The notes under the pieces: model-generated
What the model was told of the DNA's origin: nothing
What the model saw: only the letters and a program-made list of their open reading frames with translations
Databases searched by the model: none
Shown here: positions 6,940-14,911 of the stretch, in pieces
Position numbering within the stretch: the stretch's first letter is position 1
How the letters are laid out: each line of letters begins with the position of its first letter
Position numbers and translations under genes: made by a program
IMG/VR virus record: IMGVR_UViG_3300009173_000043
Location: 1-36,584 of that record
From: a virus
DNA: 36,584 nucleotides
Strand: one strand, 5' to 3'

Positions 6940-9192
6940 GTGCCGGAGGCAGGCAAAATCAGAAGGATGGCGGAGGACGAGATCCCCATGCTCCCCATCA
7001 TGGAGCCTGGGTACAACCTCCGAGAGATGGCGAAGCAACTCGCCCTTCTTGAGGACCACCTGTTCCAGGAGGCCAAGCGATGCCCCGACTGCATCCGCAA
7101 GCACTTCCTCACCGTGGAGGCCCTGCTCGAGGAGGCCGTGACCCTCGACGAGTCCGGCGACCTTGCAGAGCAAATCCCCGAGGTCGTGGACTGGATCCGC
7201 GAGCTCCAGGGTGAGTGGATCGATGGAACCAACCCCGCAGAGATAGCACAGGCCCTCCGAGGACTCCGCAAGCAGGTGTCGGAGGACGTGTTCGACGTCC
7301 GCGAGCTCCAGGCATCCTGTGTAGCAACCAGATACGCCGCCCTCACCTTCACCGTCCACGGGTACGAGTATCCGGATGATGGCCCCCACGCGAAACTCAT
7401 GTCTCAGTACATGGCCCCGCCCGACGACAAGTACAGCGAGGCAAAGTGGAACCTGTACCGGGACTGGGCGAAGAAGCGGCGTGTGAGCAAGGACGACATG
7501 GAGGCCGTCCTGGAGGCGTTCGACAACGGCATGGCCAACTACGTCCTCCGAGGCCCCGCCCGCAAACCGAAGGATCTCGATGAGATCGCACGGCGCCTAC
7601 AGATCAAGGTGGGGACCAAGTCGCCCGCCGAGCGTGAGGACGAAGAGGTCGAGAGACTGGTCCGCAGGAATCCGACGAAGAAGCCGCCACGCCACGACCT
7701 CCGCCGGGAGCGCATCCGGGTGGAGGACGACCCCGACATCGAAGATCTCGGCCAGGAGGGGGACAAGGACATCTCCCGCAACTTCAAGCGCGTGGGGTCC
7801 GAGCTCATCTCGAGTGTGATCCGGCTCCACCACCTCAAACTTGTCACGGCCGTGGTTCGGCGGCGAGTTGGGAGTCATTCACCGGGTGACACTTGGAAGT
7901 CAGATAGCGGTGCCTGGTACGGGATGAGTCCCGCCGGGACCACGCAGGGGTTCGAGGACGATCAGGAAGCTGCCAAGGCCTTCGCCTCCGGCGGCGATGG
8001 GGAAGCACCCGAGGACGAGGCGCCCGAAGATACGGGTCCCTCTCGGGAGGATCTCGAGAAGGAGCTGGCCGAATCCGCCGGAAACGCGCACGACTCCATG
8101 GCGGACGCCGGCCTTCCGGACGCTTTTGACCAGGCCCTATCCGGCCTGGACGAGGCGGGGCAGGCCGAGATGGGCGCCGCGTATGCGGAGGCCCGGGCCG
8201 GATTGGTCGGTGGGGGACTATCTGCCGCCGAAGCGGAGAAGGCCCTGTCGGAACCCTACACGGGTAGCGACCCCAAGAAGCTCGGGGCGGCATTGGCCGC
8301 TGCGGAGTACGCCAAGAAGGTCACCCTGAACCCGCTCATGTCGGGTGGCCCGATGTCGCCCCCGGGAAACATCTCCCCTCCCTCCCCAGAGCAAGTGGCC
8401 CGCCGGACCACCGAATCCTTCGAGAATGCGAAGGACATGTCTACCGACCAGAGGAAGGAGCAGGCGGACGGCCTGCTCGAGGAGATGAAGGGACTCGACG
8501 AGGGAACCGCCAGACATGCGGAGGCCAAGGCCGCCCTCCAGGGGCTCCAGCTCGCTGCAATCGTGGACGGGGTGGACGAGGACGACTTCCCCGGCGGGAA
8601 GGAGGCGGCGCCTCCTAAGGCGTTCCAGTCGATGGTCAAGATGCTGGCCTCGCAGCCCGGCGGCCTCGCACTCCTCACGGCCCCCGCAGAAAAGATGTAC
8701 GAACCGGACCACAGGGCCCTGCTCCAGCAGTCGATGAACGGTCTCTCCGATGAGGCTTTCATGGAGGTCCTGGGCGGCTCCGACAGCGGACCTGGGTCCA
8801 TAGCCAAGATGCTTGAGGACGCCGACGACCCTTCCATGAGGAGGCAACTCCGAGAGATGGCCATGGAGTGGCACATGGACGAGGCATCCATCCTGCCCGC
8901 CATCATCCAGGAGCAGAACCCGAATGCATCCCCACAGGAGATCACGGACCAACTCCGGGAGGCCGAGGACGACCAGGCCGACCTGGAGAGGCGCATCGGC
9001 GAGGGTTACGAAGACGACGGGGCCGATGAGGTTCTCCGGATCATAGAGGAGACAAGGCGGCAGCAAGTGGAGAACATTAGGGGGGAGGACGCCACCGGCC
9101 CTGCATCGGCCAATGCCGATGCATTTCTGGAAACTGGCGACCGCTCACAACTTCTCACAGGGACGGACCCCCCTCTCCCAAGCCCCCTGTGA
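6940..9192 (+). CDS. Large head-module accessory protein with N-terminal cysteine motif, 750 aa
   Basis: A GTG start lies 5 bases after AAGGAGG. The N-terminal ~70 residues are helical and contain CPDCIRKHFLTVEAL (about residues 48-62), a CxxC-xxx-H arrangement that may bind zinc. Around residues 285-350 a second small domain ends in GDTWKSDSGAWYG followed by a FEDDQEAAKAFASGG segment, a pattern I associate with short C-terminal modules of phage proteins. From about 350 to the end the sequence is acidic, Ala/Glu/Asp-rich and probably largely disordered or helical. No protease or nuclease signature is clear. Position immediately after the portal suggests an internal head or head-assembly protein (MuF proteins often sit here, but I do not see that domain). 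Function is unknown. Confidence 0.6.
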   Translation: MPEAGKIRRMAEDEIPMLPIMEPGYNLREMAKQLALLEDHLFQEAKRCPDCIRKHFLTVEALLEEAVTLDESGDLAEQIPEVVDWIRELQGEWIDGTNPAEIAQALRGLRKQVSEDVFDVRELQASCVATRYAALTFTVHGYEYPDDGPHAKLMSQYMAPPDDKYSEAKWNLYRDWAKKRRVSKDDMEAVLEAFDNGMANYVLRGPARKPKDLDEIARRLQIKVGTKSPAEREDEEVERLVRRNPTKKPPRHDLRRERIRVEDDPDIEDLGQEGDKDISRNFKRVGSELISSVIRLHHLKLVTAVVRRRVGSHSPGDTWKSDSGAWYGMSPAGTTQGFEDDQEAAKAFASGGDGEAPEDEAPEDTGPSREDLEKELAESAGNAHDSMADAGLPDAFDQALSGLDEAGQAEMGAAYAEARAGLVGGGLSAAEAEKALSEPYTGSDPKKLGAALAAAEYAKKVTLNPLMSGGPMSPPGNISPPSPEQVARRTTESFENAKDMSTDQRKEQADGLLEEMKGLDEGTARHAEAKAALQGLQLAAIVDGVDEDDFPGGKEAAPPKAFQSMVKMLASQPGGLALLTAPAEKMYEPDHRALLQQSMNGLSDEAFMEVLGGSDSGPGSIAKMLEDADDPSMRRQLREMAMEWHMDEASILPAIIQEQNPNASPQEITDQLREAEDDQADLERRIGEGYEDDGADEVLRIIEETRRQQVENIRGEDATGPASANADAFLETGDRSQLLTGTDPPLPSPL

Positions 9193-9232
9193 CCATCCAG
9201 GGTCCCTCCTTTCGATGGAGCATCTATATGGA

Positions 9233-9264
9233 TTGACAATAATACGAGGGACGTTCGGTAGGGT
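9233..9264 (+). promoter_or_regulatory. Candidate sigma70-type promoter
   Basis: In the 150-base gap before the gene at 9343, TTGACA (9233-9238) is a perfect -35 hexamer. TAGGGT (9259-9264) matches the TANNNT -10 pattern of high-GC bacteria, but the spacer is 20 bases, longer than the usual 17-18. It would give a leader of about 70 bases carrying a CCCC-CGA-GGGG hairpin and the ribosome binding site. Confidence 0.4.
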
Positions 9265-9342
9265 ATCGTTCGACCCGACCCGGGCACAAAATCATGGCTC
9301 CCCCGAGGGGCCTTCAATAGGACAAACGGAGGAACCCCCAAA

Positions 9343-9975
9343 ATGTCACGAATCACTAAGCGGTCCGCTAAGGCCATCACCAATGACCTTGACCGACTCG
9401 CACAACTCTTCGAGAGCGCACACACTGAACTAGGCGTCCCTAAGAAGGTCGCCGCCGACTTCGCATACCGATGCGATCTCCTCTCCGACTATCTTGACAA
9501 GGCCGCTGGCGACGACGAGGACGCAGTCGAGGACATCGTCGATGGCGATGTCGAGAAGGTCACTGAGGCTGACGAGCCCTACATGGCCGACAAGACCGAG
9601 CAGGACGAGCTCACTGAGCTCGGCGACATGGTCGAAAGTGGCGGCCTCGGCAAGGGTGCCAACCTGAAGGCTCTGGCCGCGCAACTCATCCGCCTGGCAG
9701 ACGAGGAAGCCGATGACGAAGAAGCGGATGATGAAGAAGCCGATGACGAAGAGGCTTCCAAGAAGTCCGCCAAGAAGTCCGACGACGACGACGACGACGC
9801 TGACGATGAGGAAGCCGATGAGGAAGCCGACGAGGAAGCATCCAAATCTGCCAAGCGTCTTGCCAAGCATCTGCTCCGCCTCCTGAAGGCCGGTGACGAT
9901 GAGGGTGACGACGATGAGGCTGACGATGAGGAAGCTGACAAGGAAGCGAGTTTCGGCCACGGGTACTCGCTTTAG
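9343..9975 (+). CDS. Acidic repeat head protein, 210 aa
   Basis: The ATG follows GGAGG by about 10 bases and a candidate promoter by about 80. Residues 1-55 form a helical domain (LAQLFESAHTELGVPKK, then FAYRCDLLSDYLDK), followed by a segment containing DEPYMADKTEQDELTELGD and SGGLGKG. From about residue 119 there is a run of the pentapeptide ADDEE interrupted by basic SKKSAKK and SKSAKRLAKHLLRLLK segments, then more ADDEE. The strongly acidic, repeat-rich C-terminus recurs in the gene at 11909, also in the head module. I infer an internal capsid or scaffold-like protein. The repeats are also visible as 15-base DNA repeats. No enzyme motif is seen. Confidence 0.65.
   Translation: MSRITKRSAKAITNDLDRLAQLFESAHTELGVPKKVAADFAYRCDLLSDYLDKAAGDDEDAVEDIVDGDVEKVTEADEPYMADKTEQDELTELGDMVESGGLGKGANLKALAAQLIRLADEEADDEEADDEEADDEEASKKSAKKSDDDDDDADDEEADEEADEEASKSAKRLAKHLLRLLKAGDDEGDDDEADDEEADKEASFGHGYSL
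9700..9951 (+). repeat. 15-base repeats coding ADDEE pentapeptides
   Basis: Imperfect tandem units of GAAGCCGATGACGAA type encode (E)ADDEE. A first block spans about 9700-9840 and a second about 9903-9951. They are in frame within the acidic head protein and are interrupted by Ser/Lys-rich codons. Synonymous variation between units suggests selection on the acidic peptide instead of recent slippage. Confidence 0.7.
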
Positions 9976-9993
9976 CCGAGGGAGGAGTATCCT

Positions 9994-10479
9994 GTGAGTG
10001 CATACACTGACTATCAGACCAGGGCTACGGAGTTCTCTGTGGGGGATGTTGTGTTTCCCTATGAGGCAGGCTCCGACAAGTCGGGGACGATTGTGTCCGT
10101 GTATCCCGCCATCGGGATGGTTGATGTGCAGTTTCCCAACGGCAGCAAGCGGTATCCAGTCGAAGACCTCCAGAGGGCCGATGGCCCTCGTCCGTCTGAA
10201 TATGACTCCGTGCCCGGTGGGGCTGGATCCGTGAGCTTGCCGGGAGGCCCCTCCTCCGAGAAAGTCGCCTTGTACTGGGCCGTGAAGGATCGTGGCTACC
10301 ATGCCACCAAGGCGGAGTGTCCGTCGGGTCCCTACTCGTGCCCCAAGTGCAAGGAGACTCCCCTCAAGAAGGCCATCTACAAGAGGCGCGAAGGGGCCAG
10401 CGAGCATCTGTTCGCTTGTCCTGGGTGCATGTTCCTCATCAAGAATCTGGACATCCACCACCATAGTGAGGGCATGTAG
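9994..10479 (+). CDS. SH3-like domain plus zinc ribbon protein, 161 aa
   Basis: The GTG at 9994 lies 6 bases after GGGAGGAG. Residues 15-62 (FSVGDVVFPYEAG, then GTIVSVYPAIGMVDVQFPNG and RYPVEDLQR) look like a small SH3/KOW-type beta barrel. The C-terminal part has two CxxC pairs, CPKC near residue 116 and CPGC near 143, spaced as in a zinc ribbon, followed by a short tail with HHH. Such modules bind nucleic acids or proteins; neither is proven here. It lies between the acidic repeat protein and the prohead protease, with only 2 bases before the protease gene. I infer a head-assembly or virion protein of unknown precise role. Confidence 0.65.
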   Translation: MSAYTDYQTRATEFSVGDVVFPYEAGSDKSGTIVSVYPAIGMVDVQFPNGSKRYPVEDLQRADGPRPSEYDSVPGGAGSVSLPGGPSSEKVALYWAVKDRGYHATKAECPSGPYSCPKCKETPLKKAIYKRREGASEHLFACPGCMFLIKNLDIHHHSEGM

Positions 10480-10481
10480 AC

Positions 10482-11879
10482 ATGGCTTTCATGAAACACG
10501 CCTACGCACATGTGGTGTCCCCGAAGTTCGATGACCGGGGCTGGGGGCGCATCCGTACCGCATCGGGGTCGCCAGCAGCAGCGGTCACCGAACAGGCTAC
10601 CGAGATCCTCGGAAAGTCATTCAACCCCGAAGAATACCTGCTCACACACGCAACCATCGTGTGCTCCGTGGACGCCGTTGAAGTTCCAGGGGTCAAGACG
10701 GGGGCCGTTGAGGAGGATGGGCAGAAGGTTGTCCGTACCTACACGGATTACCGAATCGCAGCTTCCTGCGACAAGTTCATCAACAACAACATGGATGCCT
10801 GGTCCAGGGATGTGCTGGTCAAGAGCTACAGGACCTTCATCGGAGCTCACAACTTTGTCGAGCACGTCCAGATCGAGGAACTCTCTAAGGGGCGCATCGT
10901 CGATGCCGTCGCCCGGGACATCGGGGACAGCATCTACATCGACATCCTGATCGCCACCGACCGTAGGCACGCCGACCTGGTGGCCGCCATTGAGTCGGGA
11001 GAGATGAGCACCATGTCCATGGGTTGCTCTGTTGACTTCACCATCTGCACCAAGTGTGGGCACGTTGCGGCCGACGAGACCGAGATGTGCAAGCATGTGA
11101 AGTACGAGAAGGGCAACTTCTTCCACGACGACCAGGGCCAGAAGCACAGGGTTGCCGAGCTGTGCGGTCACTCCGCCCTCGACCCCACTGGCGGCGTACA
11201 GTTTATTGAGGCGTCCTGGGTGGCTACACCGGCCTTTACCGGTGCTGTGATGAGGAACATCATCAAGCCGCAGGAGATGAGCGCAAGGGCCGCCAAGCAG
11301 GCCGAGAAGGTGCTCTCCACCCCTCCCGACGCATGGGTGGATCCTTTGGGATTGTCCAAAGCCGCCCGCATCGAGGCCGGATGGGGAGGAGATGATGAGG
11401 ATGAGGCTCCCGCAGCTCCCGCAGCTCCCGCAAAGGGACCCTTCGATGATCTCGAGGATGAGATCGTGGCAAAGATTCTTGAGAGAGCTCAAACTCGTCT
11501 CCAGAAGGATCTCGCCAAAGGGGATGCCGAGGTAGCCCTCTCTCCAGAGAACTCAACCTCAGCCCCCAATGACAACATAGTCAAGGAGGGGTTGAGCAAG
11601 CAGGCATACCTTTCCGGGTTGGGAGCCCTCGTGACCACATCGTCTAGCGATGCTGATCTGGTCAACCGGGTGGCAACTTTCAATGAGTCCGCAGGGATTA
11701 GCATCTCTGTTGGTATTTACCGTGCCGCCCTTTATGCGGGGCACACGGGTCAATATAGTGATTTCAAGGGGTTTCTTGGTGCTTGTGAGAATGCACTGGG
11801 TAGAAGGCCTACAACCGCTGAGTCTATGACATTGATCCGTCTGGGCCGGCTAATCTCGCAACGTACGGATCATCAATAA
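10482..11879 (+). CDS. Prohead (capsid maturation) protease
   Basis: The protease digests scaffold and trims capsid protein during maturation. Residues 112-147 (KSYRTFIGAHNFVEHVQIEE region) carry a candidate catalytic His 128, and GEMSTMSMGC at 173-182 carries the candidate Ser (176 or 179), matching the His/Ser order of the herpes-assemblin-like prohead protease family. Directly after the Ser there is a cysteine-rich insertion (C182, CTKC at 189-192, C203, H205) that could bind zinc. FIEASWVATPAFTGA at 241-255 is the typical strand after the core. The C-terminal ~200 residues are Ala/Pro-rich, then a helical tail, perhaps a linked scaffold segment. At 465 residues it is longer than the protease domain alone. 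Context between portal and capsid protein supports the call. Confidence 0.8.
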   Translation: MAFMKHAYAHVVSPKFDDRGWGRIRTASGSPAAAVTEQATEILGKSFNPEEYLLTHATIVCSVDAVEVPGVKTGAVEEDGQKVVRTYTDYRIAASCDKFINNNMDAWSRDVLVKSYRTFIGAHNFVEHVQIEELSKGRIVDAVARDIGDSIYIDILIATDRRHADLVAAIESGEMSTMSMGCSVDFTICTKCGHVAADETEMCKHVKYEKGNFFHDDQGQKHRVAELCGHSALDPTGGVQFIEASWVATPAFTGAVMRNIIKPQEMSARAAKQAEKVLSTPPDAWVDPLGLSKAARIEAGWGGDDEDEAPAAPAAPAKGPFDDLEDEIVAKILERAQTRLQKDLAKGDAEVALSPENSTSAPNDNIVKEGLSKQAYLSGLGALVTTSSSDADLVNRVATFNESAGISISVGIYRAALYAGHTGQYSDFKGFLGACENALGRRPTTAESMTLIRLGRLISQRTDHQ

Positions 11880-11908
11880 CCCGGCGGAAGCCGCAGAGGA
11901 GCAAGACC

Positions 11909-13054
11909 ATGGCACGTGTACGAATGACACAACGGGGCCGCCGAGCGGCCAACCCACCCGCAAACCCGAGGGAGACCCCGGACCACCCCGCTTTCGAGCC
12001 GGATCCAGAAGTGGGGGACTACGGCATGAGCAGCGACTTCGCTGCAGAGCCTACTACGGGCCCATATCCGAACTCGGCACATCCCGCGACACCTGATGAG
12101 GGACCGTCCGACCATCCTGCAGCCAAGAAGGCAGCACGTGCCAAGTCAGCGCGTCAGCGCCGACGCGCAGCAGAGCGCAAGGCAGCCAAGTGCATCCGCA
12201 TCGCTCAGTCCATGCTCGGCCCCGTCGCCACCACGGCGCAGGTTGAAGACCAGGCGGTCGACCTTATGGATCTGTCGGACAAGGCCATCAACACGGCCCT
12301 CCGTCGTCTGTCCAACTCGTTCCTGTCCGAGGATCAGAATGATCCGGGCGCGGACACCCTGGCCCCTGAAGGCGAGCCTGTCATCCAGTTGGATCCCGTG
12401 GCTGAAATGCCGCTGATGTCCGACCACGACATTGAGGCTGAGGAGCTTCTGGCCCTGATGCTCGCAGAAGAGGCACCTGAGGCACCCGCTGTACCCGCAG
12501 CACCTGCCATGGAATCGCCGATGCCCGCTATGATGGAAGAGCCGATGGCTGACGAAGTCCCCATTCAGGCAGTTGGGGATGTTGTCCTTTCGCCTATGGG
12601 CGAGGATCCCATGGGTCTGGATGCCGCTCCCGCAACCGACGACATTCTCGCGGAGCTGTTCGGAGGCGGGCACATGGCCGCTGACGAGGAAGCTGACGAC
12701 GAGGAAGCGGATGACGAGGAAGCTGACGATGAGGAAGCATCCAAGTCCGCAGCCGACGAGGAAGCTGACGACGAGGAAGCTGACGACGAGGAAGCATCCA
12801 AGAAGTCTGCCAAGAAGGGCGACGACGAGGAAGCTGATGAGGAAGAGGCTGACGACGAGGAAGCTGATGAGGAAGAGGCTTCCAAGAAGTCCGCACGCAA
12901 GGCTGCCTCGAAGCAGCGTCCCCGAGGTCGCAAGGCCAGCAAGGGTGCAAAGACCCTCGGTGCCGTGACCAAGGCCGCAGCCAAGAGTGAGATCAGTGAT
13001 CTCAGCAAGCTGTGGGAAACTGCCCCTGACGTCAGTGACGTCTTCGGCGTGTAG
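11909..13054 (+). CDS. Acidic repeat protein, scaffold or internal head protein candidate, 381 aa
   Basis: The ATG follows GAGGAG by 8 bases. The N-terminus is Pro-rich and probably disordered (ANPPANPRETPDHPAF). Residues 70-140 are basic then helical, with KAAKCIRIAQSMLG near 91-104 followed by a helix-rich stretch. The middle is Met/Pro/Glu-rich. From about residue 257 there are ADDEE pentapeptides interrupted by SKSA, SKKSAKK and SKKSARK, then a basic RPRGRKASKGAK segment and an acidic end. Scaffolding proteins are often acidic, helical and located just before the capsid genes, as here. The gene at 9343 carries the same tract. It is followed by a strong terminator. Confidence 0.65.
   Translation: MARVRMTQRGRRAANPPANPRETPDHPAFEPDPEVGDYGMSSDFAAEPTTGPYPNSAHPATPDEGPSDHPAAKKAARAKSARQRRRAAERKAAKCIRIAQSMLGPVATTAQVEDQAVDLMDLSDKAINTALRRLSNSFLSEDQNDPGADTLAPEGEPVIQLDPVAEMPLMSDHDIEAEELLALMLAEEAPEAPAVPAAPAMESPMPAMMEEPMADEVPIQAVGDVVLSPMGEDPMGLDAAPATDDILAELFGGGHMAADEEADDEEADDEEADDEEASKSAADEEADDEEADDEEASKKSAKKGDDEEADEEEADDEEADEEEASKKSARKAASKQRPRGRKASKGAKTLGAVTKAAAKSEISDLSKLWETAPDVSDVFGV
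12676..12890 (+). repeat. 15-base repeats coding ADDEE pentapeptides (second copy)
   Basis: Tandem units of GACGAGGAAGCTGAC type run through three blocks separated by Ser/Lys codons. They are near-identical in protein sequence to the repeats at 9700-9951 and are in the same reading sense, about 3 kb apart. The two tracts are long enough to allow recombination that would delete the genes between them, yet the arrangement is intact. Confidence 0.7.
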
Positions 13055-13063
13055 CGACCCCCG

Positions 13064-13104
13064 AAGTCCCCCGGTCGGCCCCGTCCGTCCGGGGGACTTT
13101 CGTT
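13064..13104 (+). terminator. Rho-independent terminator after the second acidic gene
   Basis: AAGTCCCCCGG (13064-13074) pairs perfectly with CCGGGGGACTT (13089-13099), an 11-bp stem with a 14-base loop, followed by TTTCGTT. It separates the protease/scaffold group from the decoration and capsid genes, which would then need their own promoter. Confidence 0.75.
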
Positions 13105-13228
13105 AGTCCGCCTATGAAGGACACCAATAGAGTAGGGACGGCCCGTCCCATGAAGGGCACGGTCTGGTTTTCAGACCACAACAACCCACCTCCCCTAACA
13201 GGGAGCACTGCCTTTAGGAGATTTTATC
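13105..13228 (+). promoter_or_regulatory. Structured leader and presumed promoter region of the capsid genes
   Basis: After the terminator the gap holds CCTATGAAGG..AATAGAGTAGGGA, a possible promoter box (TAGGGA at about 13133), then two perfect hairpins: GGGACG-GCC-CGTCCC (13135-13149) and GGTCTG-GTTTT-CAGACC (13161-13177). The ribosome binding site TTTAGGAGATTTT precedes the start. Hairpins in the leader of a highly expressed structural gene could protect the mRNA. The same CTTTAGGAGAT box occurs upstream of the 753-residue gene. Confidence 0.4.
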
Positions 13229-13846
13229 ATGGCACTGCTTGGACAGGCGAGTGGTGGATTTACTGAGAGTAGCTCGGCGCTACGCATTCTTCACGTCGGT
13301 ATTCGTAATACCGTCGGAGTGCTTACCGACGACGCCTTCACTCAGGTCAATCCCCCCATCATTACTACCAACGTTTCCGACCAGGTCGATACGACCGTGC
13401 TCGGTGTCCTTTCGGGCTCCGTCGCGTTCACTCGTCCGGACGAGGGAAGCAACTACATCGGAGGTCCCATCGCGGGCAACGGTGGCGTTCGACCCCTCGG
13501 CGTCTTCATCAACACCGCCAACGGCAACTCGTACGAGAACACGCCCGGCACCAGCTCCGGTAAGGGACCCTACGTCTCCGCCCAGGGTTGCTACGCCAAC
13601 AACCTGTTCGAGACGGCCAACATCGTTGACGCCGGCGCGTTGACCTACGCAACGGGTGACCCCCTGCTCGCCAGCAGGAACGGCTACCTTACCAATGCTA
13701 CAGCAGCGAACGACTCGCATGAGAGGCAGAACACTGCCGCTCTCAGTGAGCTCCTTGTTGCCGAAGCCTCTTCCACCCTCATCGGGATCCTCAAGATGCC
13801 TGCTGACGCAACCCAAGACGAAATCGTCTACGACCAGCGGGTCTGA
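13229..13846 (+). CDS. Probable capsid decoration protein, 205 aa
   Basis: The ATG lies 9 bases after TAGGAG in a structured leader. The protein is rich in Ala, Thr, Gly, Asn and Ser, has little charge, and shows a beta pattern with segments such as VLSGSVAFTRPDEGSNYIGG and GVRPLGVFINTANGNSYENT. A helix near the end (NTAALSELLVAEASSTLIG) precedes a short C-terminal strand. It lies 10 bases before the major capsid gene and shares its transcript; decoration or head-stabilising proteins are commonly encoded there. No enzymatic motif is seen. The name is inferred from position and composition. Confidence 0.55.
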   Translation: MALLGQASGGFTESSSALRILHVGIRNTVGVLTDDAFTQVNPPIITTNVSDQVDTTVLGVLSGSVAFTRPDEGSNYIGGPIAGNGGVRPLGVFINTANGNSYENTPGTSSGKGPYVSAQGCYANNLFETANIVDAGALTYATGDPLLASRNGYLTNATAANDSHERQNTAALSELLVAEASSTLIGILKMPADATQDEIVYDQRV

Positions 13847-13856
13847 GGAGAACATC

Positions 13857-14732
13857 ATGAGCAACGTATCAAATGCAGTGAAGCAAAAGATCATCTCCGA
13901 GTACATCAAGACCCCACAGGGTCGTGCCAAGCTCGCAGCCTCGATGACCCAACCGCTTCGTACCCGTCGGGACTACACCTCCGTTGGCCGTAAGACCTTT
14001 TTGGTCGAGCAGCTTCCGGACGGCGCCCTTCCGATCTACGACAAAGACCCTGATGTGACGGCGTACGTCGTCGGCGAGGAAGGCCAGAACATTCTGGCTG
14101 TCACCAAGCCGCGTCGTGTGATCTTTCCGCTGTTCGAGATTGCCTCGAACCCGGAGATCCCGCTGACCCAGATCAAGGAGCGCAGGTTCGACCTCATCGA
14201 GCGTGCCCAGGATCTTGCCCGTGCGCAGATTCAGGCCGCCGAGGACGAGCGTGTGTTCGCTGTTCTGGACAGTATCGCCGCCGTTGGTTTCGACAGCATC
14301 GCAGGTGGAACGAACGCCGACATTCCAGTCGTCGCTCCGATCACCGGCGCAGTGCTGGCCGACGCCTTCTCCCTCGTGGAGCGCCACGACCTTCGGGTCG
14401 CCCGGATCTTCATGAACGCCCGCGATTACGCTGATTTGCGTAAGTTCGGTCGGGACATCCTGGACATTGAGTCTCAGGCTGCCCTTCTGAAGACGGGTCT
14501 CATGGGAACCCTCTGGGGTGCTCAAGTCATCGTCAGTCGTCTCGTGCCGGTCGGCACGGTGTACGTCTGCTGTGAGCCGGAAATGTTTGGTCGGATTCCT
14601 GTCCGTACCGAGCTGACTGTCCTCTCCGCAGACGACCCGAAGGCCCGCACCATCGGCTTCTCGGTGTTCGAGAACCTTGGCATCGGTGCCTACAACCCCC
14701 GCGGCCTCGCCCGTCTGAGCATCACCCGCTAA
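13857..14732 (+). CDS. Major capsid protein (HK97 fold)
   Basis: This should be the main shell subunit. I choose the ATG at 13857, 6 bases after GAGGAG, over upstream in-frame starts that run into the previous gene; this gives 291 residues, reasonable for a compact HK97-type subunit. Features of the fold are a helical start, an extended loop (VGRKTFLVEQLPDGALPIYD), a long spine-helix region (ERRFDLIERAQDLARAQIQ), and a C-terminal A-domain with MNARDYADLRKFGRD, GLMGTLWGAQVIVSRLVP and the closing strand FENLGIGAYNPRGLARLSI. The gene follows protease and scaffold candidates and is followed by a strong terminator, as expected for an abundant late product. Confidence 0.85.
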   Translation: MSNVSNAVKQKIISEYIKTPQGRAKLAASMTQPLRTRRDYTSVGRKTFLVEQLPDGALPIYDKDPDVTAYVVGEEGQNILAVTKPRRVIFPLFEIASNPEIPLTQIKERRFDLIERAQDLARAQIQAAEDERVFAVLDSIAAVGFDSIAGGTNADIPVVAPITGAVLADAFSLVERHDLRVARIFMNARDYADLRKFGRDILDIESQAALLKTGLMGTLWGAQVIVSRLVPVGTVYVCCEPEMFGRIPVRTELTVLSADDPKARTIGFSVFENLGIGAYNPRGLARLSITR

Positions 14733-14775
14733 CGGTGATGTGAAGCGGACCCGGTTATCTGGGTAGAACCGTACT

Positions 14776-14820
14776 GAAGCCCCCTTCCTGCCTCGGCAGG
14801 TTGGGGGCTTCTTCTATTTT
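14776..14820 (+). terminator. Rho-independent terminator after the capsid gene
   Basis: GAAGCCCCC (14776-14784) pairs with GGGGGCTTC (14803-14811), with an inner CCTGCC-TC-GGCAGG extension, giving a long stem with small internal mismatch. It is followed by TTCTATTTT. This is the strongest terminator in the window. Confidence 0.85.
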
Positions 14821-14911
14821 GGGGGCCCCCCATCCATCCGTCGGTTTATACCCGATAGCTGTCCCCGTGTAGAGATGGGGTTCGCACTCGGAACCTGACT
14901 GGAGGACGGCC
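14821..14911 (+). promoter_or_regulatory. Leader region of the giant fibre gene
   Basis: Because a strong terminator precedes it, the fibre gene probably has a promoter in this 91-base stretch. TATACC (14849) or TAGAGA (14870) could be -10-like, but no good -35 is visible. A GGGGGCCCCC palindrome directly follows the T-run and CCCC/GGGG arms flank TAGAGAT. The start is GTG with CTGGAGG upstream. Confidence 0.3.

Noticed and set aside
9700-12890. CRISPR array
   Set aside because: The repeats are contiguous 15-base coding units with no spacers, in frame within proteins. No array-like pattern was seen anywhere in the window.
13656-13856. Upstream extension of the major capsid reading frame
   Set aside because: The frame is open upstream, but that part overlaps the 205-residue gene and has no ribosome site. 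The ATG at 13857 has GAGGAG at the right distance.
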